Assembly (NCBI RefSeq): GCF_009730915.1
Contig: NC_052488.1
Span: forward strand, 22,562,305-22,626,304
Length of the DNA: 64,000 nucleotides
Source of the DNA: Dioscorea cayenensis subsp. rotundata
Taxonomy: Eukaryota > Streptophyta > Magnoliopsida > Dioscoreales > Dioscoreaceae
Direction of reading: 5' to 3'
Both the position numbers and the translations under genes were made by a program. Positions 43,049 through 54,567 of this stretch are shown here, piece after piece. A model generated the notes under the pieces. That model ran no database searches, was not told where the DNA came from, and was given only the letters and a program-made list of their open reading frames with translations. Numbering within the stretch: position 1 is the stretch's first letter; each line of letters begins with the position of its first letter.

Positions 43049-44269
43049 TATAATAGTAGCTCTTCTTCTCCCATCCAATAGTATTTTTATTTTCTTTATA
43101 TTTTTAATTCATTTATATGAGATAAATCAGAATAATAGAGGGCGTATATATATTTTTAATAAGTTATCAATTTTTTTCAAAAGTTTAATTGTATTTTTTT
43201 TTTTTTTTACAAAGACAATAAATGTTGTCTCATTGTCAAGGAATAAGCAAATACGGTAGTGTATTATGGTGACTTGATTGATCTTCTAAGGATTTATTAA
43301 CTATGTCAGATGTCAAATGTTGTGATTAAAGGCATATTACATCAAAAAAATTTTATGAACCAAAGCAAAATAATTTCTTATAGAACAGTGAATGAACAAT
43401 ACTATTATAATATTTTTATAATATTTTTATAGTATAAAACAATGTCATTGGTTTAGGGATTTAACATTGGTTTTGTTTATTTATCATTCAAGTAATAATC
43501 TGCTTCACTAGGCAGTGTTTGTTAATTATATTTTAAAATAATTATAATTATATAAATTTTTTTTTTTTTTTTTTGAGAAAGATGGATAAACCACTTGTAT
43601 TAAAAATAAAACAGGAACATAGTACAATTATATAATTCCTTGTATAATATAATTTCAGCTCGTGTGAATCAAGGCGTGTAAGGTGGTTGAGACTTAACTT
43701 TCCTAATGGATGTTATCATGTCATGTTTGTATATGGCATGCTGAAGATTATAGAAAGTTTGTGTAGCAACATGGTGCATTATATTCATGTTCATTTTAAT
43801 GATCATTGACCTTTCAATGTATGACATGCCACCATGTCTTCTCCTCCTATATATATATATATATATATATGTATGGTTTTATCCAAAAATTTTTACAGTA
43901 AAATCTCTATCATATATAATTTCTATGATAAACATGATAGAAAAACACGTAAATGCTAACTGCCCCTTACGTGTTATAGGCGTCACGTTCTTGTACACCA
44001 TAACGCCATTTGGAGATCCATTCCAACGACCCAAACCTTTAAAATTTAATCTCAATATAAATTAATCCATTCTTCTCCAGATCACTAAAGACTAATTCAA
44101 AGTAAGTGACGCAACCATTGGAAGAATTATTTAATAGCAACCCAACATTTATAGGGACTATCAAGCAATTACAATTCTTCAAGGGGTTTAAAAGCAAAAA
44201 AACAAATCTAACCCTCCGAAGCCGCGCATCATTACCGACACGAATCTTATGAAAAGTCTTGTCGTGTAT
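43049..44269. other. Intergenic, AT-rich
   Basis: No gene seen. A run of about 17 T at 43558-43574 and a (TA)n tract near 43849-43870 are the only clear structures. Confidence 0.4.
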
Positions 44270-44464
44270 CTAACGTTGCATCATTTGCCCTGCTTGGAAA
44301 CGGCTACCTCGCCCCTTGAAATTTTGAACTAGCTTCGCTTTCTCTGTTCTTAAATCTTGACTTTTTTTGTTTGGCTCTTCTCCACCTCCATTAACAACCA
44401 AACAAGAGCTTCCAAGCTTTGCAGGTGAAGAACTCCAACAACCACCTTCAAAGTCTAGAGCCAT
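44270..44464 (-). CDS. Doubtful 64-aa open frame divergent from the ENTH gene
   Basis: It reads MALDFEGGCWSSSPAKLGSS then a basic Lys/Gln-rich end. The start lies 72 bases from the ENTH start on the other strand, so it sits in that gene's likely leader/promoter. No family is recognised, and a GCAG|GTGAAG site on the plus strand suggests the DNA may instead belong to the ENTH 5'UTR. I list it only as possible. Confidence 0.2.
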   Translation of the reverse strand: MALDFEGGCWSSSPAKLGSSCLVVNGGGEEPNKKSQDLRTEKAKLVQNFKGRGSRFQAGQMMQR

Positions 44465-44535
44465 AGTTTTAGTGGAGCAGTTGTTGTTTATCTGATTATA
44501 TCATCCTGTTTGAGAGTTAAAAAGCTTGTTCTCTA

Positions 44536-45627
44536 ATGGCTTCTTCCATCTTGGGAATGCCCAACATGGGATCTCCTTTCTTGGTTCAGCTCAAGAAGCA
44601 AGCTTCTTTCTTTCTCAAAGAGAAGATCAAGACTGCTCGCTTGGCTCTCACTGATGTTACTCCTGCTCAACTGTAAAAAATTTACAATCTTTTTTTTTTT
44701 TTCTCATGTTTGTTCCTTTTACCAATCAAAAATTGGAATTTTGTTTTTATTAGCTTGACGGAAGAGGTAACCAATGGGAGTTCATGGGCACCAGATGCCA
44801 AAACCATGGGATTTATATCAAGAGCAGCGTTTGAGATTGATGATTATTGGAGGATTGTTGAGATTCTCCACAAAAGGTTCATTCATTCATCTTTTTGGTT
44901 TTTTATTTTTATCTTTCTCTCTCCATTGATTCATGAATTTTTGTTGATGTTTAGTGGTGTGTGTGTGTGCGTGCTGTTTAATAAATTCAGGTTGACTAAG
45001 TTTGATAGGAAGCAATGGAGAGAGCCGTATCATGCTATCATAGTGCTGGAGCATCTTCTCACTCATGGACCAGAGAGTGTTGCTGATGAGTTTCAGGCTG
45101 ATGGAGGAGCCATTGAACAGCTTGGAAACTTTCAATACATTGATGAGAGAGGGTGAGAAACTGATAAAGTTTGGATCTTTTTTATTATATTTTCCAAATT
45201 AGTGGTACTGCTGATGATGATGTTGGGAATGGTTGATATGTATTGTAGGTTCAATTGGGGGTTGACTGTTAGGAAAAAGTCAGAGAGGGTGTTGAAGCTA
45301 CTTGAGAAAGGACCATTGCTGAAAGAGGAGAGGGACAGAGCAAGGAAGGTCACACGTGGGATTCAAGGCTTTGGGAGTTTCAATCACAGATGGTCCTCCA
45401 ATCCATCTTCTTGTGAGGATCACTATGCAAAAAGATGCAACTCTCACTATGAGGATTTTATTGTCCAAGAGGATTTTTCTGATTCCCTGAAGACTGTTGT
45501 TGAATCAAAGCCACTTTTGGTAAACCATGAAGATAAACCAAAGGTTGAACTTCAGAAAGAAGAAGAACATCCATTCAGCAGTGTTGAACATAAGAAAAAA
45601 ATGGAGTCTTTGTTACTTCTGAATTAA
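44536..45627 (+). CDS. ENTH-domain clathrin-adaptor-like protein
   Basis: Exons 44536-44672, 44754-44876, 44991-45152 and 45249-45627 join to 266 aa. The ENTH domain spans about residues 28-160: KEKIKTARLALTDVTPAQ, LTEEVTNGSSWAPDAKTMGF, DDYWRIVEILHKRLTKFDRK, WREPYHAIIVLEHLLTHGPE, FQYIDERGFNWGLTVRKKSE. ENTH domains bind phosphoinositides and bend membranes during vesicle budding. The tail after about 190 is short, charged and lacks clear clathrin-box or NPF motifs, so this is one of the small plant ENTH/VHS proteins, not a full epsin. All introns are GT-AG and two split codons close correctly. The start is the first ATG in a leader rich in A and T. Confidence 0.93.
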
Positions 45628-45989
45628 TCCTGAGAATTCTTGTATCATGTTATGCAGACTCCCTGTCTGCTATTTTCTTTTCTGTAGAGTGTGTTGTTGC
45701 TGCAGTTTTAATGCTACACAGTAATCTTGTTTATTGAATCCAGAGATAAAAACAGAAAAAAAAAACAAAGTAAAAGAATTTGATTTCATCATCCAGTTTA
45801 TTCACATAGCACTAACTCATTGAATAAAGAAATTTTCATTTATATAGACCATAGATAACTGAAAGTTGATGGACTTTGCGCTTCAAGTTCATAAATTGAA
45901 CCAATTGGTCAAATTGGAGAGAAGCTCAAAAGCTCAATTCCTCTTGCCATTGTCTCTATATATATCTTCTTCCTACTCTGTGTTTGTAT

Positions 45990-48036
45990 TTACACACAAG
46001 ATCTCCATATCATTCCTTCAAAAGATATGACTATGATCGAAACATCGTCATGGTACCGTCTCCTGTCCCCTTGTGGTATTTCAAGCAATTCATGGAAGTC
46101 CATACCTGGAATCAAATAGTCAAGACATTTCATCACTTTGGTTTCCATTGTTTGAATTTCTGAATATTCATCTAAACATTAGAAAAGAAACACTTGCCTG
46201 CTTTTTCCGCCGCACGAAATAGGACTTCTTCAATAAGGTGCTGAGCCGGATCTCCTTCAGGGCACATTGACATGAACAATTCAACTTGGGAAACTACTTC
46301 CTCATTAGTAAAGTACTGGTACAGTCCATCTGATGATAGTATCAAGAACCGATCTCTTGATGCAAGTTTATGGTGGCAGAGAAATGGAGTGCATGAAAGA
46401 TATGGTGCATTACCCACATAATCAATTTGAAACATTTCAAGAAGTGCATTGTTCCATTTGGGCTGCAGAGAAAATAAAAAGAAAATACAAAGTATTAAAT
46501 AATCATGTCAGATAACCAAATAATCATAACAACAACAAAATGAATCATCTTTAGTGTTATACCTGTTTGAGAAAACCAGCACCAAAAGCTCTGGTGACCT
46601 TCAATGAGCCCTTGACTCTATCATTCACTATTGCTGAACAATCATCAGGATGCTCATTTCTTATTCTATGCACCTCCTGAATCACACAGATAACAATGCA
46701 ATCAAAACTATTAAAATCCATATATATATAAACAAAGAAAAAAGATCATCAAAGAAACCATCTTTATCTTAATCACCTCTTGAACAGAAGCACTGTGATC
46801 CAAGGTGAGTTGCAGGGCAGCCAAATAGTGATCACCATTATCATCCACCTCTTTGACCATGGCCTCCTCACTGATCATTCCAAGCTCCCACCTTTCCTCA
46901 TTCTTATGCGCGAGAACAGCACGACTATCCCCAACACTCATGAGATAAACATCCTCCCCCTTCATCAGCATGACAAGAACACAAGAACCCATCAAAGCAA
47001 GCTCAGGATTCTCTAAGACCTTATTGTCAGCAATACTCAAATAAGCTTCCTCTGTTTTCATCAAAGCTTGTGACAGAGCATGCAACACTGCCGGATGGTT
47101 TGTAGTCTCCGCACGCTGCTGGGATTCAACGGCCTCGTTGTTGTCTTTGTCTTTGTCGTTATCGTTGTCGTCCCAAAGCAGTCCTTTGAGCTCATGCTGG
47201 ACAGAAGAGTAGAGATTGGATAGCAAGTAGTCAGTGGCGTCAGGACCATTGAATCCATCATAGATGCCAACGAAGACCCAGCCGTGCTCCTCGGAGATGA
47301 CGACATGGACGCGATCTTCTCCGGCCTTGCCTTGAGCCCACTGGAGATTGTTCCCGCTGCTCGTCGGCTCGAGAGACTCAGTGTCATCGCTGGTGCGGTC
47401 ACTGGAGCCGTTGTGATTTGAGGAGCCGGCGGAGCTATCCAAAGACTCGGACTTTATGGGGCGTTTGACAGAGATGGAGCGGGAGATGGCCTTGGAGATA
47501 CCGCGGAGGAGGTTGGTGGCGGCGCGGCGGGAGAAGTTTCGCTGAAGACGAGAAGGAGGAGTTGACGCCTTGGGCTCCAGAGGGCCGGAGAAGGGGGCGG
47601 CACGGGGGTCGATGGGGCCGGATAAGAAGCCACGTTCGATAGGGCCGGAGAGGAAGCCACGCTCGGCAAGAGGGCCGGAAAGAGGTCCAGAGGAGAAGCG
47701 AGGGACTGGTTGAAGAGGAACGGAAGAGAAAGACGTTGAGCTCTCAAAGGCAGCGGCCGCCGCCGGCCAAGTAAGCTGCGAAGCAAAAGCGTGAAGATCC
47801 GATGTGGATGGAGGCGTCGAGGTGTTGGCACTGACGGCGGCGCCGGAGATGGTACGGAAGGTGGTAGTTTCATCAAGCTTAATGTCAGGCCGAACGTAGC
47901 AGAAGGAATGGCCAAAACCTTCATCGCAGGGTTCGGAGGAGACAGCGGCAGCGTCACGGCGGCCACGGCGATGACGGCGGTGGGCTAAGAAGCTAAAACA
48001 AGAGGAGGAGGAGAGCTTGGGCACAGCGTTGCCCAT
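45990..48036 (-). CDS. POLTERGEIST-like protein phosphatase 2C
   Basis: Four minus-strand exons, 46777-48036, 46563-46676, 46198-46462 and 45990-46105, give 584 aa. The N-terminus MGNAVPKL is a myristoylation-type signal and [15 protein letters not shown] is a hallmark of the POL/PLL clade. Residues 112-155 hold SGPL/SGPI repeats. The PP2C domain has [21 protein letters not shown] (D260), [11 protein letters not shown] (D370), [12 protein letters not shown] (D503) and [12 protein letters not shown] (D566/D567), the metal-binding aspartates. POL/PLL enzymes are plasma-membrane Ser/Thr phosphatases acting downstream of CLAVATA and related receptor kinases in stem-cell control. An acidic insertion, [14 protein letters not shown], lies within the domain as in relatives. 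The last intron uses a GC donor (GCAG|GCAAGT). The long GC-rich first exon contrasts with AT-rich flanks. Confidence 0.95.
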
Positions 48037-50763
48037 GGTTGGCGGTGAGAGAGCGAGAAAGTTAAGAGTTTGGCCGGACGATGAGGTCTAGATTGGGAAG
48101 AACAAGAACAAGAACAACATGGTTGAGATTTTTTTCTTTTTAAATTTTTGTTTATTTTTTTGGTTTTTTTCTTTTGTAGATGTTGAGTGGAGAGGGAATA
48201 GTTTGGGAGAGAGAGAGAGAGAGAGAGAGAGTGGGACTTTGTGGGTGGGTTTGGAAAAAGGAGAAGAGGAGGAGTGGAGGAGAAGCGTGGTGGGCGTTGA
48301 CTTTTGTGATAGAGAAGTTGAATTTTTCCGGAGTTGACTATTTAAATGAAACTACTATATTCAAATAAAAACAACCGAAATAAATTTTATTTTATTTTTT
48401 TTCAAACTTTCAAATTCTTAAGTTAAAACAGTATTCTTCATACCGATCTTTTATTAAATGGAGTTTAATTTTTTTAAAAAAGGAAGGTTTTTATTAGATT
48501 AAGTGTAAAAAGTCAAAGGAGGTAAGGACACGTGGAAGAGGATAGAGGAAGGTGAGTGTTTTAAGAAGAGGAAAGTTAAAGATGGAAACTTAGGAGTACT
48601 AGTAATAACTAATAAGAGATGGTGGCTTTGACTTGAAGGGAAGGGAAGGAAGGGAAGGAAAGAGAAAGAGTGGCTTTTATGAGAAACAGTTGGTGGGTAT
48701 ATTTGCATTAATGCATGGTGGGGTCAGAGGATGGACTTTGTGGGTTTGGATCATTGGAGGCAATGGCTTTTGGTGAATGACATTGATGTCACCATTCACT
48801 ACCATGAATAACCCAACCCATCCAATATCAACTCACTCCGCCCTCCCTCTTTTGTTTTGAACGCCCACTTTCATTTAAATCTTTTATTTATTTATTTATT
48901 TATTTATTTATTATAGGTCAAACTTCATAATTTTAATTAAATTTATTGTTATCGTTGTGAATGTGTAGCTTGTTTATCCATTGAGTCATGGCACGTGTTT
49001 GAAGACATGCAAACAAAGTGTTTATACATACATACATACATATATATATATAAAGTCAGAATTATCAAATCTCAATGAATCAAAGGGTGTCATAATCATG
49101 ATAATTTGAATGAGTTTTAGGTCTGATTTTATGTAACTAGTTGATGTCACGTTTATAAAAAAACCAAGCTTTGAAATGTTTGACAATGGCATGGCATGGC
49201 ATGGAGGGGTTTGGACTTGTGATTATTATCTAGAAGGTTTGTTGTATGGAGACTTAATCTTGGAATTTGGATGCTGTTGTTATTCTTTGCCATGTTTCTT
49301 GTTATCTAAAGTTGGCCATGCATATTCTTCAAAGCCCAACATTTTAACTTCTTTAGTTGTTGCAGCTGTCATCCAAAGTATTAAAGTTTTTTGAAAGTTA
49401 TTTTTCAAAGTACCTTTTGTTTTGGTCAAATAAATTAATTAAAATTTAAGTAATTCACACACACACACACACACACATATATTCGATTTATTGAGTTGTT
49501 TGGATTTAAATTCTATTAAAATAATATTTAAAAATAAGTCAATTCCACTTAGTCTTGGAGGAGGGAGGGTCTTCAATTCTTGCAAGTTATACTTAAAAAT
49601 AGAGCTTTCATTTTTGACCGGCACTCTCTTGAATCAAACCAAACAGAATGAAATGTTTGAAATTTATGGGAAAGTCTCAATTCATTATTTCCATTCATTT
49701 TTCTGTATGGATAAAGTACGTCACAACCCTCTCTTCCTTCTTCCTTCTTCTAATAATTATATTTCTTGTGATTTTTCACTAATAAGAAATAGGTCTTGTA
49801 AAATTTGATAAACACTCTGTGAGTTTTCTTAGGATTTTCTTTTAATTAAAAACAACAATACTCTTCCCTCCTCTCTATGCTCATGCATCATCTTTTTCTA
49901 AAATGACCAATTGTTAAAATCCTAGTTTTAAAAAATAATAAATGACTACCAAAACAACAACCGAGCGGTTAATACACAATAAACTCTTAATACATGATTA
50001 AAACATAATAATAAAAAAATGTATATGTATTTGGGTGGCTAAATAATTAAGAGATTGATACATTTAAAGAAGAAGTTGGGTATTAACCGAAGGCCATTAT
50101 TTCAGTATAAGATCTTCAACCAATGTGAACCCCAGTAAGACTAGATCAATCCCCACAATCCAAAAGACCAATTCAACATCCAACCAAACAAACACTTGAT
50201 CAACAGGGTTGAATTTGTGGGAAATTCATTAATTGCCAAATTGGGTGGACACACATCAAAACCATCTCTGCATGCACACACACTATGAAAAAATCACACC
50301 ATCAAAAAACAAAATCCATATCCACTAGCCACACACTTCCACCACCGTCCACATCCATCAATTGGACCTCTTTGGCTTCTGACCATGACTCAAGTGGGTA
50401 GTGGGGAACAGCATCTCCATGACCATCAAATATCTCTCTAAGTTCTAACACACTTACAAACAAAAATAAGTTTTCTCTACTCTACTACCTGACCTGATTC
50501 TCTATAATTCAAATTTACATTTAACTTCAACATCTATCTATATATATATATATTATATATGTATGATATATAATAAGAAGGATTAGCTGTAGAGTGAATT
50601 GTAAGATGGGGTTGTTACAAGTGGGATTAAGGCTCAGCAAGACGACACGCGGCGTCCAGCGAAGGCCAGCCCCACCACGAATACACTACACGACGTTATC
50701 GGAAAGGCGGAAGAATCTCAAGAGCCCGAGCGGGGACAAAGCCACCAATTTTTGACAGCCTGT
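48037..50763. other. Intergenic, microsatellite-rich
   Basis: The PP2C promoter side has (GA)n at 48207-48231 and a GGGAAGGGAAGGAAGGGAAG run near 48637-48660. Further on are (TTTA)n at 48881-48914, ACAT/TA repeats near 49024-49052, GGCAT repeats near 49186-49202 and (CA)n at 49456-49477. No gene is seen. Between 50600 and 50760 the DNA is GC-richer with no recognised motif. Confidence 0.45.
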
Positions 50764-50955
50764 TTAATCAAGATCCACCGTCCATCCTGCCTCGAGATTA
50801 GTACATGAAAAGAAAAAGACAGGAATAGCCCGAGGTTTTGGCTTCAATTGCGGTGGAGGGACTGATGGCATAATGGTTATTATCGTCGTCTTCTTCTCCG
50901 AATCTGATTCCCCGATCCCTAATTCATCGCTAGAAAAGAAGCTCTTTTTCGACAT
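50764..50955 (-). CDS. Doubtful 63-aa open frame
   Basis: It starts MSKKSFFSSDELGIGESDSE and ends with a Pro-rich stretch (SVPPPQLKPKPRAIPVFFF). Base composition is higher in GC than the flanks, which is the only reason to list it. No family is recognised and no splice partners are seen. It lies downstream of the FLA4-like gene on the same strand. Confidence 0.25.
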   Translation of the reverse strand: MSKKSFFSSDELGIGESDSEKKTTIITIMPSVPPPQLKPKPRAIPVFFFSCTNLEAGWTVDLD

Positions 50956-50984
50956 CAATGGCAGAGAAACAAAGGAGAAAAATA

Positions 50985-51021
<37 letters not shown>

Positions 51022-51178
51022 TTTTTGAAAGATTATTCCGATTGAGTGCCCAATTAAATCCACAATAAAAATTGCTGCTTTGCAGCTAGAAAAATCCATT
51101 TTCTCGTATACAAATCCAAGATAATCTAAGAAAAAAAAACCAAAATTGATTTAAAAAAAATGAAGGAAATAAAAGGAC

Positions 51179-52411
51179 TCATACCAGAACAAGTAGATAC
51201 AGCATCGCTATACAACAAGCCTTCACGGCGGCGGTCGCGATGGATCGCGCCGCCGATCCGGATTTGATCTCGGTTCTCAACCCTGGCGGGGAGGAAAGCC
51301 TTGTCGGTGGAGTGTCATTCTCTGGGGATAGGGCTACCGGATCAAGCGGCGGTGGGGCGAGCGGAGAGGCATGAGCCCCTTTGGCAAAGATCTCGCGAGG
51401 GAGAAGCACGCGAGAGACGGCGAACACCGCTACTGGGTTTTGATCGAAGACGGTGCGGGTGATGGATGCTTGGATGACGCCGGTGTCGATAGCGACGGAT
51501 CCGTTGACCCGAGAGATGTTGAGCGTGAAGCGGCCGGCGCCTGTGTCCTCCGTCGCAAGCGTCGGTTGGACGGGGTTCACAATCGATTCAAGGGAACCGA
51601 GAGGGTAGTAGGAATGGAGGACATGGAAGCGGAGAACCACTGCCTTGCGATCTGCCGGCAGGGACTGGAGTCTCTCCGTCGCTGGGAGCTCGGCGAAGGC
51701 CTCATCGGTCGGGACGAAGACGGTGATCCCGGCGCCGCGTTCATCGGCCTCGAACTCGGCTGCGACGCCCGAAGCAGCGAGCATCGAGGCGGCAACGTTG
51801 AAATCGTGGCCGTCGGCGAGGACGCGGCTGATATTGACGGCGGGAGCGGGGCGGGCCTCGGAGGCAGCCAGGTCGAAACCGGAGGGGATAAGGAGGGCGT
51901 CAACGGCGAGGACGGAGGCGTTGTAAGGGATGGTGGCGATAGGGGAGAGAACCGTAGCATTTCCTGCGGGGGATCGGGCGATGAGAACGCCAGACGGAGA
52001 GCGAGTTAGGTTGACGGAGCCAAGGTTAGAGGCGGCGCGGCCAGTGGTCTGGTACAGTGTGGTGACGAGCTTCCCCGAGGCGGGGATCCGGCGAAGCTCC
52101 GACCAAGAGAGGTACTCGAGAAGGACGTGGTAGCGTAGCACATCAGCGGTGTCGCCGGCGGAGCGGCCTAGTTCGGAGGAACGGGCGAGGTAGGAGTTGG
52201 GAACGACAAGAAGAGTGAGCGAGGAGCGGCCGGAGAGCTCACTGGCGACGCCGGTGGTGACAAGCAGGCGCGCAAAGTCGGAGAGATCCGGGTGAGCTTG
52301 GAGGATGGAGGTGACGTTAATGGCGGCGGTGACGAAGGGTAGGATGAGTAAAATGAGGAGATTAGTGGGGGTATAATGGGAAATAAGATGATAACGTGGA
52401 GAAGAGCCCAT
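51179..52411 (-). CDS. FLA4: Fasciclin-like arabinogalactan protein, FLA4/SOS5 type
   Basis: One intronless GC-rich exon gives 410 aa. A signal peptide occupies about 17-30 (LLILLILPFVTAA). Two fasciclin domains follow, about 31-170 (INVTSILQAHPDLSDFARLL, SSLTLLVVPNSYL, VLRYHVLLEYLSWSELRRIP) and 190-340 (AGITVFVPTDEAFAEL as H1 box, VLRFHVLHSYYPLGSLESI as H2 box). A Pro-rich segment with SPLAPPPLDP and ALSPENDTPP is a glycomodule for arabinogalactan chains, and the hydrophobic end AVKACCIAMLYLLVLV fits a GPI-anchor signal. FLA4 acts at the plasma membrane/cell wall with FEI receptor kinases in wall and root growth under salt. The match (e.g. NPVQPTLATEDTGAG, FDQNPVAVFAVSRVLLP) is specific to FLA4. 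In-frame reading upstream uses a GTG; the ATG is 52411. Confidence 0.94.
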   Translation of the reverse strand: MGSSPRYHLISHYTPTNLLILLILPFVTAAINVTSILQAHPDLSDFARLLVTTGVASELSGRSSLTLLVVPNSYLARSSELGRSAGDTADVLRYHVLLEYLSWSELRRIPASGKLVTTLYQTTGRAASNLGSVNLTRSPSGVLIARSPAGNATVLSPIATIPYNASVLAVDALLIPSGFDLAASEARPAPAVNISRVLADGHDFNVAASMLAASGVAAEFEADERGAGITVFVPTDEAFAELPATERLQSLPADRKAVVLRFHVLHSYYPLGSLESIVNPVQPTLATEDTGAGRFTLNISRVNGSVAIDTGVIQASITRTVFDQNPVAVFAVSRVLLPREIFAKGAHASPLAPPPLDPVALSPENDTPPTRLSSPPGLRTEIKSGSAARSIATAAVKACCIAMLYLLVLV

Positions 52412-54284
52412 TGCTCCACTCCACTCCACTGCTTACTAAGTGAGAGATAGAGAAGCAGTGGAGAGGAAATGGGTGGAGATGATGATGCCATTATTATATA
52501 TTTTTTCTCTTTTTTTTTTTTAAAAAAATATCTTCTAAAAATAAAATAATAAAATAATACAAATTATTAGTATAAGTTTAGGAAATGTAGGCCAAGGATA
52601 GGGTTAGCTCACCGCCCTATCTATTCCCGTTTCCCTAATAGGGCCGCTTGGAGAGGAGGGGATACGTGTGTGTGGTGAGCGTAAACAACGAAAAGGAAGA
52701 GACGACTTTTGAGGTGATTGTACCGCAGCGTTCGATGATGACGTGGAGAATTTGATTGTGAACACGTGTTGAGGAGGTAGGGGTTCGATGATGACGTGAT
52801 GGATTTACGGATTTGGTTGGGTACGGTGTTTGGGTGCGGGTTGGAGTTAATAGAGTCGAACCAGTTTGTGTAATAATAGTGGTACTGTTCACGGCTCATT
52901 ACTGTTTTTAAAATGTCACGCATCTCAAAATTGGCAATGCATAAGTTGGGAGTAAATGAAAAATTTTGTGGAGGGAAATCTTGTATACAATAGAATAGAA
53001 TGCAAAAGTGTTGCATTTGTATTTTCAGAAAAGGCAAAAGAATGAAGAGAAAAAAGAGTGAAAGAACATTAGAGAAACAAGATTGGGAATGTTGATGATT
53101 GTGGGGTCTGGCTTTTAATCTCACGGTTTGCCACTTTGAAGGTGAGGCCAAAACACTGGTGATGGCGCCAGGCCATATAGCAAAAGGATCAACAAGGACA
53201 CTGCTACTCTCCATTGGCTGACTTCAAGGAGCCAGCCACCACAAGCACAAGCACAAGCACAAGCACAAGCACAACCACAAGACACAAGCACCATTTTGAC
53301 TCAATGACACACACAGTGATGAGGGTTTCCCAATGTGCCACCTAGTACTCTTCTCCACACTTTTTATCATTTCTTTATTCACTTTCACCATTATCATCAT
53401 ATTAAGACCACTTCATCATCAGCAACAAGTTTTAGTTACTCCATATTTACTATGTTCATTCATGCCCACATATCCAATTCAATGCAAATGGAATTTCTTT
53501 GTTTATTATATATATATATATAATTATTATTTTTCTTCCGGATATTTGCTTGATATTGTCATGTTTTCTCTCATTAATTATGAATATATAATAATAATAA
53601 TATTGGATCATTGGCTGATATTGATGGGACCGGATGGGGAATTGGATTAGGACCCATGCATAGGGGGGGCTCCAAATGGTCCGTGACAGCTACAAGCCGT
53701 GTCAAAATAGCTGGATCGACGGCGACATCTTTCTTTCTCTCTCTTCTTTTATTCACCTTTTTTATTTGTTTTCTTTTGCTTTCTTTACTCTTCCAATGAA
53801 GTACCAGCAATCTTATCACACTGCTCATATTTCCAGCCAGACATTCTAAGTCACACTCCAACTACCAATCTCTCTCCGTGTTAAATTTTTACCAACTTAT
53901 TACACCAGTTTTATCAAACCATCAAACATTACTTTCGCTGGATTTCCATCATATTATATAGTCTAATTGCAAGATCAAACAAATAAAAAAAAGAAAAAAA
54001 AAAAGAAAAAAAAGTAAGGCCAATTTTAGACACTAGTATCTAAGGCTAGAGAAAACAAATCATTTAAGGTGTATTATTATTATTAAGTCAAAAAGAGATG
54101 CTATGCTATTCATGTCCATGCGCTATATCTTATGCATGAATGGAAGATAAATGGGGAAGGACATCATCATTGGGTTTAGCTGTTTCAGGCTTGCATGACC
54201 CCACATACTGAAATATACCTTGTGAGCTAGACATGATGAGGTTCTTTGAAGAAAATTCAGCAATCAAACAGGTTGTGATTTAAC

Positions 54285-54319
<35 letters not shown>

Positions 54320-54567
54320 ATTTCAGGGAAACAAACAACATAAAGTTACACATGATGAAACAGCGGAAATCATTGGCGAGCAAGGCTTGTTTTTGGTTTG
54401 GCACATAGCAAGACTAAGTTTATAGCATGTCAAATGGAATGGCATCTCAGTGAGGCTGTGATGTGTATAGATATGCACAGGTCTTGGCAATGTATAGGCA
54501 GAGGTAATACCTTATTTGTTGCAGTTGTGAAGCAGCAAGTGCCAAGAAATGATTTTGAGTAATGAGT
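52412..54567. other. Intergenic, no gene supported
   Basis: The FLA4-like promoter is followed by ordinary DNA. An (ACAAGC)n minisatellite lies at 53241-53271 and (TA)n tracts near 53509-53523 and 54291-54317. Open frames here lack any recognisable motif. The last 100 bases are the 3'UTR of the MCRS1-like gene. Confidence 0.4.

Noticed and set aside
52412-52429. Six-residue N-terminal extension of the FLA4-like protein
   Set aside because: It begins with GTG, which is not a normal plant nuclear start; the first ATG is at 52411.
52621-53214. 197-codon minus-strand open frame
   Set aside because: Composition is that of random AT/His/Ser-rich DNA, no domain is visible, and it contains no family-like block. 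Length alone is not enough.
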